From Mauremys mutica (lineage: Eukaryota > Chordata > Testudines > Geoemydidae), in NCBI RefSeq assembly GCF_020497125.1, contig NC_059077.1:22328840-22392839 (forward strand): a stretch of 64,000 nt of DNA, read 5' to 3'. This document shows positions 13,185-25,285 of this stretch, piece after piece. The notes below the pieces were generated by a model that was not told the DNA's origin, ran no database searches, and saw only the letters and a program-made list of their open reading frames with translations. Position 1 is the first letter of the stretch; each line of letters opens with the position of its first letter. The position numbers and the translations under genes are program-made.

Positions 13185-13990
13185 GACAGGTGAAGGGCAG
13201 TAAGGAAATATCAGATAGTCAATGCCTTCCTTAGGGAGGACAGGGTGCCAGCTTTTCTTAAGGAAGCTGTTTTACAGCCTTTGTTCAAGAAACCCGCATT
13301 TAGTGCTGACAGTCTGGCTAACTGTTGTCCAGAATCTAATCTTCCATTCTGAGCTGAGGTCATACAGAGAGGTTATGGCAAGACAATTCAGTGTAAGTAG
13401 ATGCCTCACGTCACCTTGATTCTTGTCAGTCTGGGTACAGTACTGGGCCTGGGATAGAGTCTGCACTGGTAGCTTTGGAAGATTGGACATCCTGTCTGTG
13501 CCAATATTGAGATATCTACAAGTTGTTGTTGGTACCTCCTGATTATGAGGTGGTGTTGACTTGAGGACTGCAGCAGGAGTGGGTGCTGGTCTTGAAAAGC
13601 CTTTTCCTTGCTGAATATTTCCAGAGTGAGTGTCAGGGCAGTCGCTGCTCCATCATGTTGTCATGCAGCAGTCCACAGAGTTCTGTCTGCTCTCTCATTC
13701 TGTTTAATGTAGCTGTGTGAGGTAGGTTAGTGAAGAGATATGAGCTACAGTGCTTTCAGTATGCTGATGAAATCCAGCTGTGTATCTCTCTCTCGTCTGA
13801 TCCAGATAAAAAGGTGATGATAGTAGCTTAGGGGAAATAATCAGAAGATATGATCAGAATAATATCTCCTCCTTCAATGTGCTGTGCATGAAAGCTACAT
13901 AGTAAGCTCACCCAGAAATTTAAATTGGTGTAGAATGCAGCAGCCTACTTATTAAGCAGTGTTTTCTGTGGAGCATATAATAGTATTCAA
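13185..13990 (+). mobile_element. L2-like LINE, degraded reverse transcriptase and 3' part
   Basis: Scattered segments in different plus-strand frames match the order of an L2-type reverse transcriptase. Near 13265-13350 there is a piece reading LQPLFKKPAF followed by a short gap and ESNLPF. Near 13752-13790 the sequence reads FQYADEIQLCIS, where the catalytic YADD has become YADE. Near 13918-13980 a piece reads LVQNAAA, as in the C-terminal part of L2 proteins. Many stops and frameshifts separate these. It is older than the CR1 tail just upstream and cannot encode protein. Confidence 0.72.
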
Positions 13991-14157
13991 CCTGTCTCTC
14001 TAAATTTTATTACATAGAATCAAGTCTGTTTGCAGCACCTTGACAAAAGATGGTAGCCTTAGGCCTACTGTAAACTTTCTCACAAGTAATAAATAAGCCG
14101 GGGGGGGGCACATTCTTTTAAAAAGTACCTTTTGAAACAATGCCATCCTTAACATTA

Positions 14158-14284
14158 GGGGCCAGATTCAGCAGTACACTCCAGCTACTTTGTGAAATTC
14201 AAAGCAACATATACCTGTCTCAATTGGCTACTTTGCAATATTGGAGCAACATAAAGATGTGGGCTTTGGTGGTAAATTTGGCCT
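14158..14284. mobile_element. Small foldback MITE of the GGCCAAATT family
   Basis: It begins GGGGCCAGATTCAGC and ends GGTAAATTTGGCC, so the ends are complementary. The same ends and a central palindromic core based on TTACACCAGTGTAA-like sequence recur at several other places in the window (about 14440-14533, 49388-49475, 56947-57105, 57944-58022 and 58736-58901). The copies are diverged, so this is an old non-autonomous family. I cannot name it with confidence. Confidence 0.62.
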
Positions 14285-14439
14285 TATGTCTTTTGTGAAG
14301 CTTCATACTGATGTCTTGTTGCAAAAAATCTTCTGAAATAATAGGCTAGCCTAATAAAAATATAAAAGGACCAAGAAGGAGATAGGACTTTTAAAAAGAC
14401 ATTATAGTAATAGAAATAAATTGACTTATTTCTGTCTAA

Positions 14440-14533
14440 CTTATACCAGTGCAAAATTGAGGAAACACCATTGAAATTGATGGAGTTACACTATTGTACA
14501 ACTGGTACGTGTTAGAGGAGAATGAGGCCCATT
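14440..14533. mobile_element. Diverged copy of the GGCCAAATT foldback MITE
   Basis: Contains ATACCAGTGCAAAATTG, then a central ATTGAAATTGATGGAGTTA palindromic core, and ends with GAATGAGGCCC. The order of parts matches the other copies of this family in the window. Confidence 0.5.
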
Positions 14534-15566
14534 GAGCATTAAATAATCAATTTTTCTCATAAAGCCTAAACAAGTTTATTTAAAGCTTTTTCTTAGGTTA
14601 CTATGCAGCTTTTTTCTTTTAACTGAATTATTTCTTCTGGATTACCTTTTTTCCAACCTTAATATTTTCTTTGGATAACAGCCACAGTGTCAGAACTGGA
14701 TGGGCGCAAATCAGCTCTGGAGTCAAGATATCTCAAATGTTAGGGGTCAAGCCCATTTCTAGTAAGAAAGCACCTGCCTGACTGATCTGCCAGACATCCT
14801 CTCTTTAGAGTTACCTGAACTGGTAAGGAACTAGGATCATCTCCCTCTGTAAGAAGTTGGGTCAAAAAGTTCTCTCTATTGACTAACGGGGAGAGGGTGT
14901 TGTGATGGAGTTTGGAATTCTACTCTTGTGCCATAGAGAACAATATTAGCACTGAAATAATTCATAATTCTTGGGAGGATGTTTTATGGTATCACCTTCT
15001 AAAGCAATAATGTAAGTTGACAAGCTTACATAACATGCCCTTGAGCAGAGAAGGTAGATGAGCCCCATCTTTATGGGGATGAGGGAAGGATTTTGTATTG
15101 GGAAAATCTTGGACTGCCCAGTGTCATTTTGTGCAAGTCCTTTTGTGATTGACTGATTATTATTAGTGATTGATTTATTATTGTTGTTATTTATGCAGAA
15201 ATGTATTCTCAGTATTCAGTCGAGGCACTAAGCCAAGATCTGCAGATGTTGATGAAAAACAGATTAATTTAAATGAGAGATGGACTAGGCTGTAGCTGAG
15301 TGAAGCTGCCTGGCATGTGATCCCTGGGGTGTATGTGTCTAGATCTTCAGAGTAGATTGGAGAAGGGCTTCAAGATGGATTAACTGTATTGCAGGGAGAT
15401 AATTTTAGAGCTGTTTGAAAGAGAGTTTGTGAAAAATTTCATTTCTGATTTTTTGTTGAAATTTAATTTTTGTTGACATTTTCCAATCAGCTGTCGTTGA
15501 TTTACAAGACTGGGTACAATTCAAAGACCTGGTGCTAATTTTTTAAAAAGACTCAGTGGACTGTGT
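14534..15566. other. AT-rich stretch, nothing recognised
   Basis: Only short chance frames and no clear repeat family. Confidence 0.5.
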
Positions 15567-15586
15567 TCAGCTACTAGAAAGACTGC

Positions 15587-15620
15587 CCCTCTCTCTCTCT
15601 CTCTCTCTTTCTCTATCTCT
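15587..15620. repeat. CT microsatellite
   Basis: A run of CT dinucleotides with a few interruptions. Slippage-prone simple repeat; no function implied. Confidence 0.95.
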
Positions 15621-15981
15621 GTAACTCACCTTGAGATAAGTGAGATGCTCTGCTTGACAGAGAAACTCTGTGTAGCTGGCGGAAAGCCCTTCAATGTGGA
15701 ACTTTCTACCGGAGGAGGAAAATGAGGGTAAATCTTGCTGCCTAGAGAGTACAATGCAAGACACCTGTTTGCACGAGGTTTTCCACAATAACCACAAACA
15801 CACAAACTGATTGGAAATGCTTCCCCCCAATCAAAAAAGGTAGGAGTAAGTTGCAGAAGTCACAGTAAGTGACTCAGGTGTAGGCAAGGGTTTTCCAGTG
15901 GAGTAGAGGACCTGGCCAATCTGTGGAAATGTTAGTCCATAGAGTGGTTTAGTTGAAAAGTGCAGATGTTTTTGTGGTGGG

Positions 15982-16000
15982 GTGTGTGTGTGTGTGTGTT
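15982..16000. repeat. TG microsatellite
   Basis: About nine GT dinucleotide steps in a row. Confidence 0.95.
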
Positions 16001-18445
16001 AGAAGAATCAATGCACTGTGAGCCAAGTTCTCCACTCTGATGTGGGATGGTGTAAAAATAGCCTTAACAGCTTTAACTGAGAAACTGCATGATCCCATTA
16101 CTGTAACCTTTGTCTTTCCTTCCACATCTTCCACCTACTGTTCTATTTCACTTCATTGCAGCATGTCTGATATTGGACTCTAATCCTGCAATTGCTTGTG
16201 CACATACGTAGTCCCATTAGGCTGCTGATGTGTGTAAATTTATTCACATGCTTATGTGTTTGCAGGTTTAGGGTTTTACACTGAGGCATGGTGAGTTGCA
16301 GGATTGGGGCTTTAGACTCTAAGCCCTCTGGAGCAGGGACCATGTTTTTTTATCTGTTTTGGATAATACCCACAATTTGGGGTGTTATAAGAAAATCAAG
16401 CACTAATAAATTCCTGCTGTGAAAATATACTCCTATGTTAGTCTTTATATTAGACCAGTTAGATGGAGTTGTTTTGAAGAAATCCCTAATAAAATACATT
16501 TTAAAAAGTCATTAGAGACAGGTCTAACAAATGGATTTTAATGGTTTTAAGTGTAGTTTTAAAAAATAGAAATTAAGTGGTTTTAAAGTAAAAAAATATT
16601 GGGAAAGATCATTTAAATTAGACGAAATTGCCTTTCAGTACTGCTGAGCATGCCTGTCTGATTTAGAGAAACAAGACAATGCAGAGTTAAGGCTTCAAAT
16701 TGAAATGGACACTCTCTGGATTTACCCTCAATCTCATTGTGTTTCACTGTTTGGAAGGATTTCCTGTCAGGGAGTGAGCTTGTGAACTGTGTCCTATGAT
16801 ACCTGATCTTTTGCTGTTCCTAGTTATCAAGCTGGATTTTCCACCTTCACTCTGAATTTTCCTGCTTTTTGTGGATTTAAGTCACCCTCTTAATGTTACT
16901 TTAGTACAGTTTTATGTGGTTGAATAATATTTATACAACATTATTTTCCATTAGTGCTATGATTTTAATTGTTGGTAACCATTTCAGTGTGAAACTGTAA
17001 CATGGTGCAGAACGGATTTATCCATGTTTAATGTAAGATTAGACCATGACCCATTTTATTTGCAGCATGGTCAACTGTGGTATTCATGGCAGCTTTTCTG
17101 AATATGAGGTCTTTAAGCACATGTAATTCTGAAAACACATTCCCATTCAGTAGGACTCGTATAAGACTTTAAGCCCAACATGGTAAATTGCTTTTAAAAA
17201 ATTCCATAAATATTAAGCATATTTATGTCATAGCATTAAGGTAGGTTAATTTGAACCTTACTGTATTGTAGTATAAGAGGCATCTTGTTTGCTTTTATTT
17301 ACTTTCTCAGTAGTAAATGCATTTTGGTTAACCACAATGGCAAACTTAGGCAAGACATTTATGTCAACAAGTCCTTCTTCTCAACAAAGTAACATTCTTA
17401 GTTTCTAGGGCAGCAGACTGGATTCTAAGTAATAAGATGTTTATAAGTCATGTTGTAAATCTGGGACTATAAACATGTCTACTTTTCTATTAAACCTGCT
17501 GCTGTGTTTGAGGCACAATAAGCTCTCTTTTAAATTTTATGGTGGCAAGCATGTTGGTTTTCCAGTTTGATTGCTGTTGATTTAGCAGTTGCCAGAACTT
17601 CTTGCCAAACTCTTGATCTAAGTCACGCTCCCTGGTGATGTCATAACGCTGCTTAGAATCTAGTAATTGATGGTACCTGCTGGGAGCCAGTAAAAGGCTA
17701 CTTACATCCCTTGTTTTGTTGTAGACACTTTTGAGAACAACATTAAGAAACGGGTCCGTTTTTCATGGCTGACTTCTGATTAGTCACTTTGATAATAGAT
17801 ATAAGAGAAGCAAATACTGTATATATACTGCACAACAAAGATTCAGAACTGGTAAAGGTTAATGGGAACATTTCTTTGCACTTTCTAATATGCTCCGTCC
17901 TCACCACTGCCCTCAAAAAGCAGTAACAATGGATTAGGTCCTGGAACTTTTACTCAACGGGAGTACTATGAGTAATCCTCATTCTCTCACACAGTATTCC
18001 TTCCACTGAGGCCCATGGAACTACTCATATGAGTAAGGGCTGGGGCTCTTAATTTATAAAATTTGTTCCTAAATATGCTAATACTGGTGTAGTAAACTAT
18101 TCATAGTTCAGATAGTTATAGTTCATTTATCTTTGTTCTTTTTTTGGTCCAAGATTATGCCCTCATCATATTAGTTGTTCTGTGCTGGGGAACTCCTATT
18201 GACTTCAGTGGGGTTCTATGTAGATGCAGGGATCTACCCAGACAGAGCAGCTTTCCGGATCACAACTTTATATTGAAACATATATCTACAGTTTAAAACA
18301 AATGATACTGATCCAGGCTGCATAATCTGAAAGGACAGCTGCAATTGCAAAACTGAAAATCAGTGTATCATGGAGAGGACCTGAATTTTGTTGATTATTT
18401 TTCTAAAAGCAAACAAGGAACAGTTTATTTCATTAATAGGCAGGG
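16001..18445. other. AT-rich stretch, nothing firmly recognised
   Basis: No supported gene. The stretches near 16155-16330 and 17935-18050 carry phrases such as GCAGGATTGGGGC and GAGTAAGGGCTGGGGCTC that recall old amniote MITEs, but I cannot define boundaries. Confidence 0.45.
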
Positions 18446-20035
18446 TGACCGTATTTCCCTATTCTGAATACGGGACTCCTGGTAAAATTACTTGTATTCA
18501 AGTGAGTTCAACAGCAATCAATCAGAACTATGCAATACAGACATTCAAATTAACATCAAGTTGACTGAAGTTCACTGAGCCCCTGTTAAAAAGAAATACT
18601 GAGTAGTTGGATTCTTTAATGCTTTAGGGTTCACATGGGGAGAGGTGACACACACACTCCCATACACCTCTCTCACACAAGGGGGTGACCAACCGACCCG
18701 ACCCTCCGTGCCTGGCACTCTCTGCCCTCCATGCCTGGCTGGGCATCTGGGATGGACCCGCATTTTCTGGTACCTGGTGCCACATCTTCCCAAGGCAACC
18801 CATGGGGGCGACACGCAGGGTCACATTTCCCCTCCCCCCTTCACCAGATTTCTGCCAGGGTTCACACCAGAATATGGCCAGCAGCAGCCTTTTGGCACTG
18901 TGTGGGAGAGAAGGGACGGAACTGCTTTCAGCTGCAGGAGAAGAGAAGGGGAGGGGGAAGGGATGACCTGGCCCATGTCTTTGCAGAGCTCATCTATCCC
19001 CTTGTCCCTTCCTGCCCACACAGTGTCAAAAGGCAGCTAAACCCTCCAGGCTGCTGCTTGCCACCGACACAACCCAGACACCACCTGTCCCCTGGCTACA
19101 GTGCCGTCGGGAAGGGCTTAAGCCCTATGGGGACCTGACTGCAGGGGCTTCAGCGAACCCAGCCAGAGAGGTGGCTCAGCAGGGATGGGTGCCTAGGAGA
19201 CAGAGTAGCCCCACACTCTGGGGACAGGACCCAGGAAGGGTGTGTGTGGGTGTGAAGAGGGTGCTAAGTCCTTGCCCGGGGAGCTGCTGTGGAGCCTGCA
19301 GGTTCGGGGCGGGAACAGGCTGGAAATCATTTCCTCCTCTTCCCCTGCCACTCCAGAGCTTAGCTGAGGCATGGAGAGGCTTCCCCATGCTAGTGCTGTG
19401 TGGGGCTTTGGCACATGCAGGGCTCATATCCTCCTGGGCATCGCCCTGGGTCGGAGGGTCTTGGGCTTTCCTGGGGCACTGGCCCAACCAGAGGCAGTGA
19501 GGGTAAGAGGGAGCCTGCCAGCCAGGCTCCTGGTGAGCTGAGCACTCTGACCAGGGGCTGTTTCTCCGCACAGCACCGGGAGTGGGACACACCCCGCCGG
19601 GGACGGGATATGGAGGAGCAGCGGGGTGCAGGGGAGGGGCAAAGCAGGGAGAGGACAGCAAGAGGGAGAGCATGTAAAGTGCAGATGGGTGGACAGGAGA
19701 GGCGACACTTAATCAGCTGCTGCCTGGCGCCTGCTCGCGGTCACCAGCCGCTGCAGCGCGCAGCCAGTGCTGGCCGGAAACGGGATTGGGGGTGGGGCCC
19801 TGCTGGCTAAGAACCAGCATGCAGTGGTGGCTGCGCTGACGGACCAGCAAGGGAAGATGCCTGTCCCCACATGCTGCAGCTTTACCCTGCCACCAGCCTT
19901 GCACCCCCACCCCCATCATCGACCACTGTACCCTGCCCACTCACTGCTGGTGGGCGGGCGTCTGGTGAGCAGGGTTTTGGCCAGCAGTGGGAAATGCCAC
20001 TACTGATGGGGGGAGACAGTCAGTGGTGATACCTT
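18446..20035. mobile_element. GC-rich block, probable 3'-truncated DNA transposon
   Basis: The block starts with GGGTGACCGTATTTCCC, a terminal-repeat-like end; within it CCGTATT pairs with AATACGG as a 7-bp stem. GC content rises sharply from about 18640 to 19990 compared with the AT-rich surroundings. The mirrored end expected of a TIR element was not found, so the right side may be truncated or differently bounded. Open frames up to about 165 codons exist on both strands, but they overlap freely and none shows a protein family signature; they reflect GC-rich, stop-poor sequence. A CpG-poor regulatory island is the alternative. Confidence 0.45.
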
Positions 20036-20136
20036 ATGTTCAAAGAAGTATTTCTGAATCTCTCTGTAAGTCTCAGTTGTCCATGAAGACATAATTACAA
20101 AGGGTCACATCATTTCTTTTGGGGGGAAACCCAGCT

Positions 20137-20865
20137 GGAAGGTGTTAGGGGCAAAATCCTAAAGTTTATGTTTGTATTATTATTATTTATTGTATTTGGC
20201 ATCCATGTTATAATCCAAAATGGAGTATTGGTCATGTGACCCAAGGGTTAGCTAGAATGCTTCCCGCCCTTTTCAGCGGTCAGCAGTGGTACAGTGGTTA
20301 ACAAGTACCAGCTCAAACTGGTTTTGTGTGGGAATTCTACGAGGTTTCCCGCCTTAGAATCTTTATAAGGCCAGCAGTTACCTCAGCTAGGAGCTGTTGC
20401 TGCCCATCCTAGAGGCTGGTGCACGTGTCTTGCTCCAACAGGCTGCCTAGACTCCAGACCAGTTACCCACCACAGACCTAGCCATTATCATCTGCCTTCA
20501 GATGCCGCGCTGCTGTCATCATGGAAACCTGTCTTGGTGTCATCAGGGAAGAACAGACCAACGAGGGATCGCCCCAGTGTTCCTCTCTCGAGGCTCTAGA
20601 CGAGCTAAGAGATAGAGGTCCTGAGCAACTCACGGAAGGGTGATTATATGTGTCTCATACTGACCTTGTACTCCATCTGGTATTGATTTGGGTGCTGGCT
20701 TCACGCCGCACGTTCACTAGTTTACTGTACCTGTAGAAGAATAAGTTTCAGTTAATGTTTACTCGCTTTCCTGCCCCCACTTCGTATACATCTCCCCAAA
20801 TCAACATTTTCTGTTTGGTTTACATATGCCTGTCTTCACTCATATTGTGATCCATCATAGGAAGG
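20137..20865 (+). mobile_element. Candidate solo LTR with 6-bp target duplication
   Basis: The proposed LTR is 20143-20859, starting TGTTAGGGGC. The hexamer GGAAGG flanks it on both sides (20137-20142 and 20860-20865). A TATA-like TTTATAAGGCC lies at about 20360, and an AATAAG possible poly(A) signal lies near 20740, in the order expected of U3-R-U5 on the plus strand. Against it: the right edge would end in TA and not the usual CA, and I see no matching partner LTR. No internal retroviral genes are present. Confidence 0.42.
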
Positions 20866-21617
20866 GGGAGGGAAATTACATGGTAGAGGGTGATAGCCAA
20901 CCAGATGATAGATGCTGGTCTCACAGTAAAGGACTGAGAGCTCATTTATTGTTAGGGGGCTCCTTGCTCCCTTATCCATTCTAGTTCTTGTACCTAACAA
21001 AGGAACCAGAGAGGAGCATAAGCTATTGAGTTTTCATAGCAGAATTGTCCTAAGATAATTTTTTAAGGATGAGGAGTTGGGGAAGGGCTTGTGAGGTTCT
21101 TCCACTCCTGGAATAAGCAAGAAGTTCAGACCCCAGAACTGAGGTTCTTGTGGGGGATCCATGTATAGCTTTGTGCCTCCACACAATCTCCAGGAATCTT
21201 TCTTCCAGCTCTGGGCTCCCTGGCAGCATGACTACCTTTGAAAAAATAAATGTCTTTGAGCCAAATCATCCAGGGGCTTTCCTGCCTGCTGCTGCCCCTA
21301 GAACTCTCCCTAAAAAGGGCACTTGCACAGCTTAGAAGGGATTCCATTGAATCTGAAGCTGCATTATACCCTGTTGGACTGGTCATGGGATGGTAGCATC
21401 CCTCCTCCACCTCCCAGCCAGGCCCTATTCTTATGGTTTGGACAAAAAGGGATGGTGCTAAGATGTAAAGTGATGGTCCACACCCTTCCACTTGATCTGT
21501 GTGCAGAAATTCTTCTTTACGCATGGATTTGAAAAACAAACTGGATGAGCATTAGGATACCTGTGAATCCCTACCATCTGGCCTGGCCCTCCCTTACAGG
21601 CAGAGTATGCTACCACC
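20866..21617. other. Unassigned stretch
   Basis: No gene or repeat recognised. Moderately GC-mixed sequence with only short chance frames. Confidence 0.5.
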
Positions 21618-22407
21618 CAGGGGGTCTCAAAACAAATTTTTTGGTGGCCTCAGAGTGTGGCCACCAACTCTTGCTGCTGGCCAGTCTGACAATTTTTCCT
21701 AAAATATTTAATTAACTTTAGGAAAAATAAATAAATATGCACCAAATCATGGTAATTTATGTAGGGTTTTGTTTGCTGACTCAGTAACAAAAATAACGTA
21801 CACTTGTCTCTATTCTTTACTGGACCTAATCAAAATAGAAATACAAATAAGGTGCTTTTCACATTCTTGTCTTTTTTGTTGTTGTTTCTTTTGCTTTTTC
21901 GGTTGTTTTTCTTTTAGATTTGCTAGCTAGTAAGTCTGCTGCTGTGAAAAGTGATAGATGTATGTTAATATCACTTTTCACAGCCTCCCAGCTAGCTACT
22001 AAGTTTGCTGTAAAAAGTGATATTAACAAACATACAAATATCACTTTTCACCACAGATTTACTCAGCCATGGAAAGCCCAGGAACAAATTAAGCCCTGGA
22101 TGGGGAGGTGGATAAGGAGGCAGCAGGGGCCAGGGATGATGTGGGGTGGTGAGCCCGGGGGATGGAGCCCTGCAGCTGGAGCCTGCTGCCTGCCACCCCA
22201 GGGTGGAAGTCTGACCCCACTGTCTCTGGGAAGGTGTGGAACTCTGTGTCTGCCTGTGCCTCCAGCATTTGTGTTTCCAGAGAGGGAGCAGGGCCCAACC
22301 CCTGTTGGCAACCCTGGGAGAGGGGCCACTGCTTTGCCCCCTCAATCACCGCCCAGGAGGCGGTGACTGGAAGAAAGGCCCCCAGTAGCCACATTTGAGA
22401 AATGCTG
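21618..22407. mobile_element. hAT-like non-autonomous element, about 790 bp
   Basis: Begins CAGGGGGTCTCAAA and ends TTTGAGAAATGCTG, complementary ends of the CAG-N-GGTTCTCAA type typical of hAT (Charlie-like) elements. The left half is AT-rich and carries nested hairpins at 21942-22048; the right half is GC-rich. I could not find an 8-bp target duplication next to these ends, so the insertion is old or an edge is off by a few bases. No transposase is encoded. Confidence 0.72.
21942..22048. repeat. Two related hairpins forming a nested inverted repeat
   Basis: Hairpin one has perfect 15-bp arms, CTGTGAAAAGTGATA (21942-21956) and its complement at 21969-21983, with a 12-base loop. Hairpin two has perfect 11-bp arms, AAAAGTGATAT (22013-22023) and its complement at 22038-22048. 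The second hairpin is approximately the reverse complement of the first, including the loop, so each arm can pair with more than one partner. Confidence 0.9.
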
Positions 22408-22767
22408 ACTTCGGGTGACAGAATAGAGGAGCAGCAAACATAAACAAAACTGGGAAGAAAAATAAACCTTCTGACAGATGTAGCTTTCTCCTTTTCTCCC
22501 ACGACGGCCCTCTGAGCAGACAATACCCAAGCCCTCTCCCCCACACTCCCTCATCATCAGCTCCCTGCTAGTTTCCCCTAACTCCCAGCAAAGGCTCCAA
22601 AAGAGTCTATGTTATGCTGCAGAAGAAACTCCTTCCTCATGAGTACAAGTGGATACATGAGCTGCTGGAAGTCACTAGATGTGAGCATGTGAATGACTTT
22701 GAGGGGGCAGCAAATGTGGATGAGTAGCTGTCGGTTTGCAGGGGTTACGATTAGTGGGTTTGGAATG

Positions 22768-22954
22768 TAAGGCCCTATCTAGACTAGGATTTTAAAATCT
22801 AATGCTAGACTAGGCTTTAACTCGATCTGTTTAACTTGTGCTAAAGTACAACTGCTTTGTCTTTACTAGAGTTTTAGGAGGTGTTAGGTTGAGGTACCTA
22901 GCTCTATCTAATTAATATCAAACCTTTAAATCCTAGTCTAGATAAAAAGCCTAA
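22768..22954. mobile_element. Harbinger-type MITE with TAA target duplication
   Basis: The element is 22771-22951, flanked by TAA on both sides (22768-22770 and 22952-22954). The left end GGCCCTATCTAGACTAGGAT mirrors the right end ATCCTAGTCTAGATAAAAAG. A three-base TWA duplication with inverted ends is the PIF/Harbinger signature. No coding capacity. Confidence 0.85.
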
Positions 22955-23583
22955 GTGTTGGGGTGTCTGGAGTGTGAAAATAGAAAAAATAGGATGGACT
23001 GATGTGGAAGATGCAAGACTGACAATACAATGCAGGGGAAGGGGAAGCAGTGGGATGTGAGGAGAGAGAAGCGTTGACAGAAAGTTATCATCTATAAGAA
23101 AGTAAGGCGAAAGAAAAAGATGGAAGAAAAGATACACTAGATGTGCAACCGATTGAAGAAAATATGTTTGGCAAAAACTTAAGGCAACTTCCATGTAAAG
23201 CACTATAGATAATGCTTTGTAAAACAACGTAACCCCACAGGGGAAATGGACAAAGACATTTTTTAGCACATCCAAAATTTTCAAACATCTTCTGTGTTCT
23301 CTGCCAGGGAATGAGGGGAGATTAAATATAGGTGGGGGTCTCTGTGTTTGTGCAGTTTCACCTGTCCCCTATGGAAATACAAGAAAAATCCCCAAAGGTT
23401 ACTCTCTATTTTTGGACGCTTTAATAGGCAGGAAAATGCACTATTTTTAAACCACTGGACATTTTTAGTTTATTCAGATGTGCTGCAAACCCTAACAATT
23501 AATGTATATTTATTTCCTGCAAATATAAATAAATAATGTTCTGGCTGATCCTACAGTCTTAAGTGAATGGACATTTTGCCCAA

Positions 23584-23759
23584 GGGCTTGTCTGCACTTG
23601 AAGTGCTACAGGGGCACAGCTTCAGTGCTGTAGCTGCGCTGCTGTAGCGGTGCGCTACTCACTACGGCAACACGAGGGGTTCTCCCATCGCTGTAGTTAA
23701 TGCAAATCCATGGGTGACAAAGCTAGGTTGATTTAACTTTTGAGTGTAGACCTGGCCTC
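23584..23759. mobile_element. Short TIR MITE (GGGCTTGTCTGCACTTG)
   Basis: The left end GGGCTTGTCTGCACTTG is complementary to the right end AGTGTAGACCTGGCC with a few mismatches. The interior contains repeated GCTGTAG and GTAGC motifs, as in other Harbinger-like MITEs of this window. The flanking three bases do not match cleanly, so the target duplication is not established. Confidence 0.65.
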
Positions 23760-24047
23760 AGTCAGAACTGCAAGACTGGGTCCTCCACTTTTTTTTATGG
23801 CTAAATTCTGTAGTCTCTACTCAGACAAAAGTGTACTCACTTCAGCGTGAGTTTTGCTGAAGTCAAGAACTGTAGGATTTGGCATTACAGAGCTTATATT
23901 TTATATTGGGGTGTCTATTTTTTAACACTGTGCATACAGGCAAACTATGCTACACAAATTTAACAAGACCAGAAGCTGCACAGAGGACAACAAATTTGCC
24001 CACACCTCACTGCACACAAAACAATGTCAGTCAAATGGCCTCTACCT

Positions 24048-24354
24048 CAGCAGTTCTCAAAGTGAGTCACCACACCATTTTAATGAGGTCACCGGGCTGG
24101 CATTAGACTTGTTGGGACCTGGGGTTGAAGCCTGAGTCCCACGGCACGGGGCCAAAGCCAAAGCCCGAGGGCTTCAGCCCTGGGCGGCTGGGCTCAGGTT
24201 ACAGGCTCCCTGCCTGGCGCTGAAGCCCTTTGGCCTCCCCTCCCAGGGTGGCAGGGCTTGGGCGGGCTCAGGCATCGGTCCTGCATCCTGGGGTCATGTA
24301 GTCATTTTTGTTGTCAAAAGGGAGTCACGGTGAAATGAAGTTTGAGAACTCCTG
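24048..24354. mobile_element. hAT-like MITE, about 307 bp
   Basis: Begins CAGCAGTTCTCAAAGTG and ends AGTTTGAGAACTCCTG, the CAG-N-GGTTCTCAA type of terminal repeat found in hAT elements. The GC-rich interior around 24120-24290 lacks any coding signature. The flanks TCTACCTC and TGTACCTC could be a diverged 8-bp duplication if the edges are shifted slightly. Confidence 0.78.
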
Positions 24355-24507
24355 TACCTCGTCCCTTTCATCTCCCTAGGTCCTCCTTCCAATGACAGAG
24401 ACACATCTAGACTTCATAAATCTACTGGAAATCATAGAAATTAAGGTCAAGATAGAAATAGCCTATTAAGACAGCTGATCCAGTCCTCATTGCCATTATT
24501 TCATACA

Positions 24508-25285
24508 TTCATAGATTCCAAGGCCAGAAGGGACTATTGTGATTAGCTAGTCTGATCTTCTGCACAACACAGGCCTCAGAAATTCTCCAAAATAATCCCT
24601 ATCTTTTAGAAAAACGTCCAGTCTGATTTAAAATGCGTCAGTGATGGAGAATCCACTCTGACCCTTGGTAAATTGTTCCAGTGGTTAGTAAGTATGCTCA
24701 CTGCTAAAAATGTACATCTTATTTCCAGTCTGAATTTATCAAGTTTCAACTTCCATGTTATACCTTTGTTTGTAAGATGGAATAGCCTATTATCAAATAT
24801 TTGTTCCCCTGTAAGTACTTATCAAGTGTGATCAAGTCACCCCCTTAACCTTCTATTTGTTAAGCTAAATAAATTGAGCTCCCTGATTCTAACACTAAAG
24901 ACAAGTTCTCTAATGATTTTATCATTCTTATGGCTCTTTTCTGAACCCTCTCCAATTTATCAACATTCTTCTTGAATTGTGGACACCGGAACTGGACATA
25001 GGATTCCAGCAGTGGTCACATCAGTTCCAAATTCAGAGGTAAAATAATCTCTCTACTCCTACTCAAGATCCCCCATTTATGCATCCAAGGATCACATTGG
25101 CCCTTTTGGCCACAGCATCACACTGGGAGCTCATGTTCAGCTGATTATCCACCACAACCCCCAAATCTTTTTCAGAATCACTGTTTCCCAGAATAGAGTA
25201 CCTCATCCTGTAAGCATGGCCTTCATTCTTTGTTCCTAGAGGTATACATTTACATTTAGCCATATTAAAACACATACTGTGTGCT
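24508..25285 (-). mobile_element. CR1-family LINE, old 3' portion
   Basis: The plus strand opens with TCATAGATTCCAAGGCCAGAAGG, the CR1 3' signature, and continues through a long segment that on the minus strand reads as the C-terminal part of ORF2 (near 25275-25063, including the piece CNSDSEKDLGVVVD-like at about 25190-25150, seen here as LGNSDSEKDLGVVVDNQL). Divergence is high and frames are broken. It ends near 25285, where an inverted duplication begins. Confidence 0.85.

Noticed and set aside
18572..19940. Many overlapping frames of 65-165 codons on both strands
   Set aside because: They overlap in all frames in GC-rich DNA, where stops are rare, and none shows a protein family signature or splice pattern.
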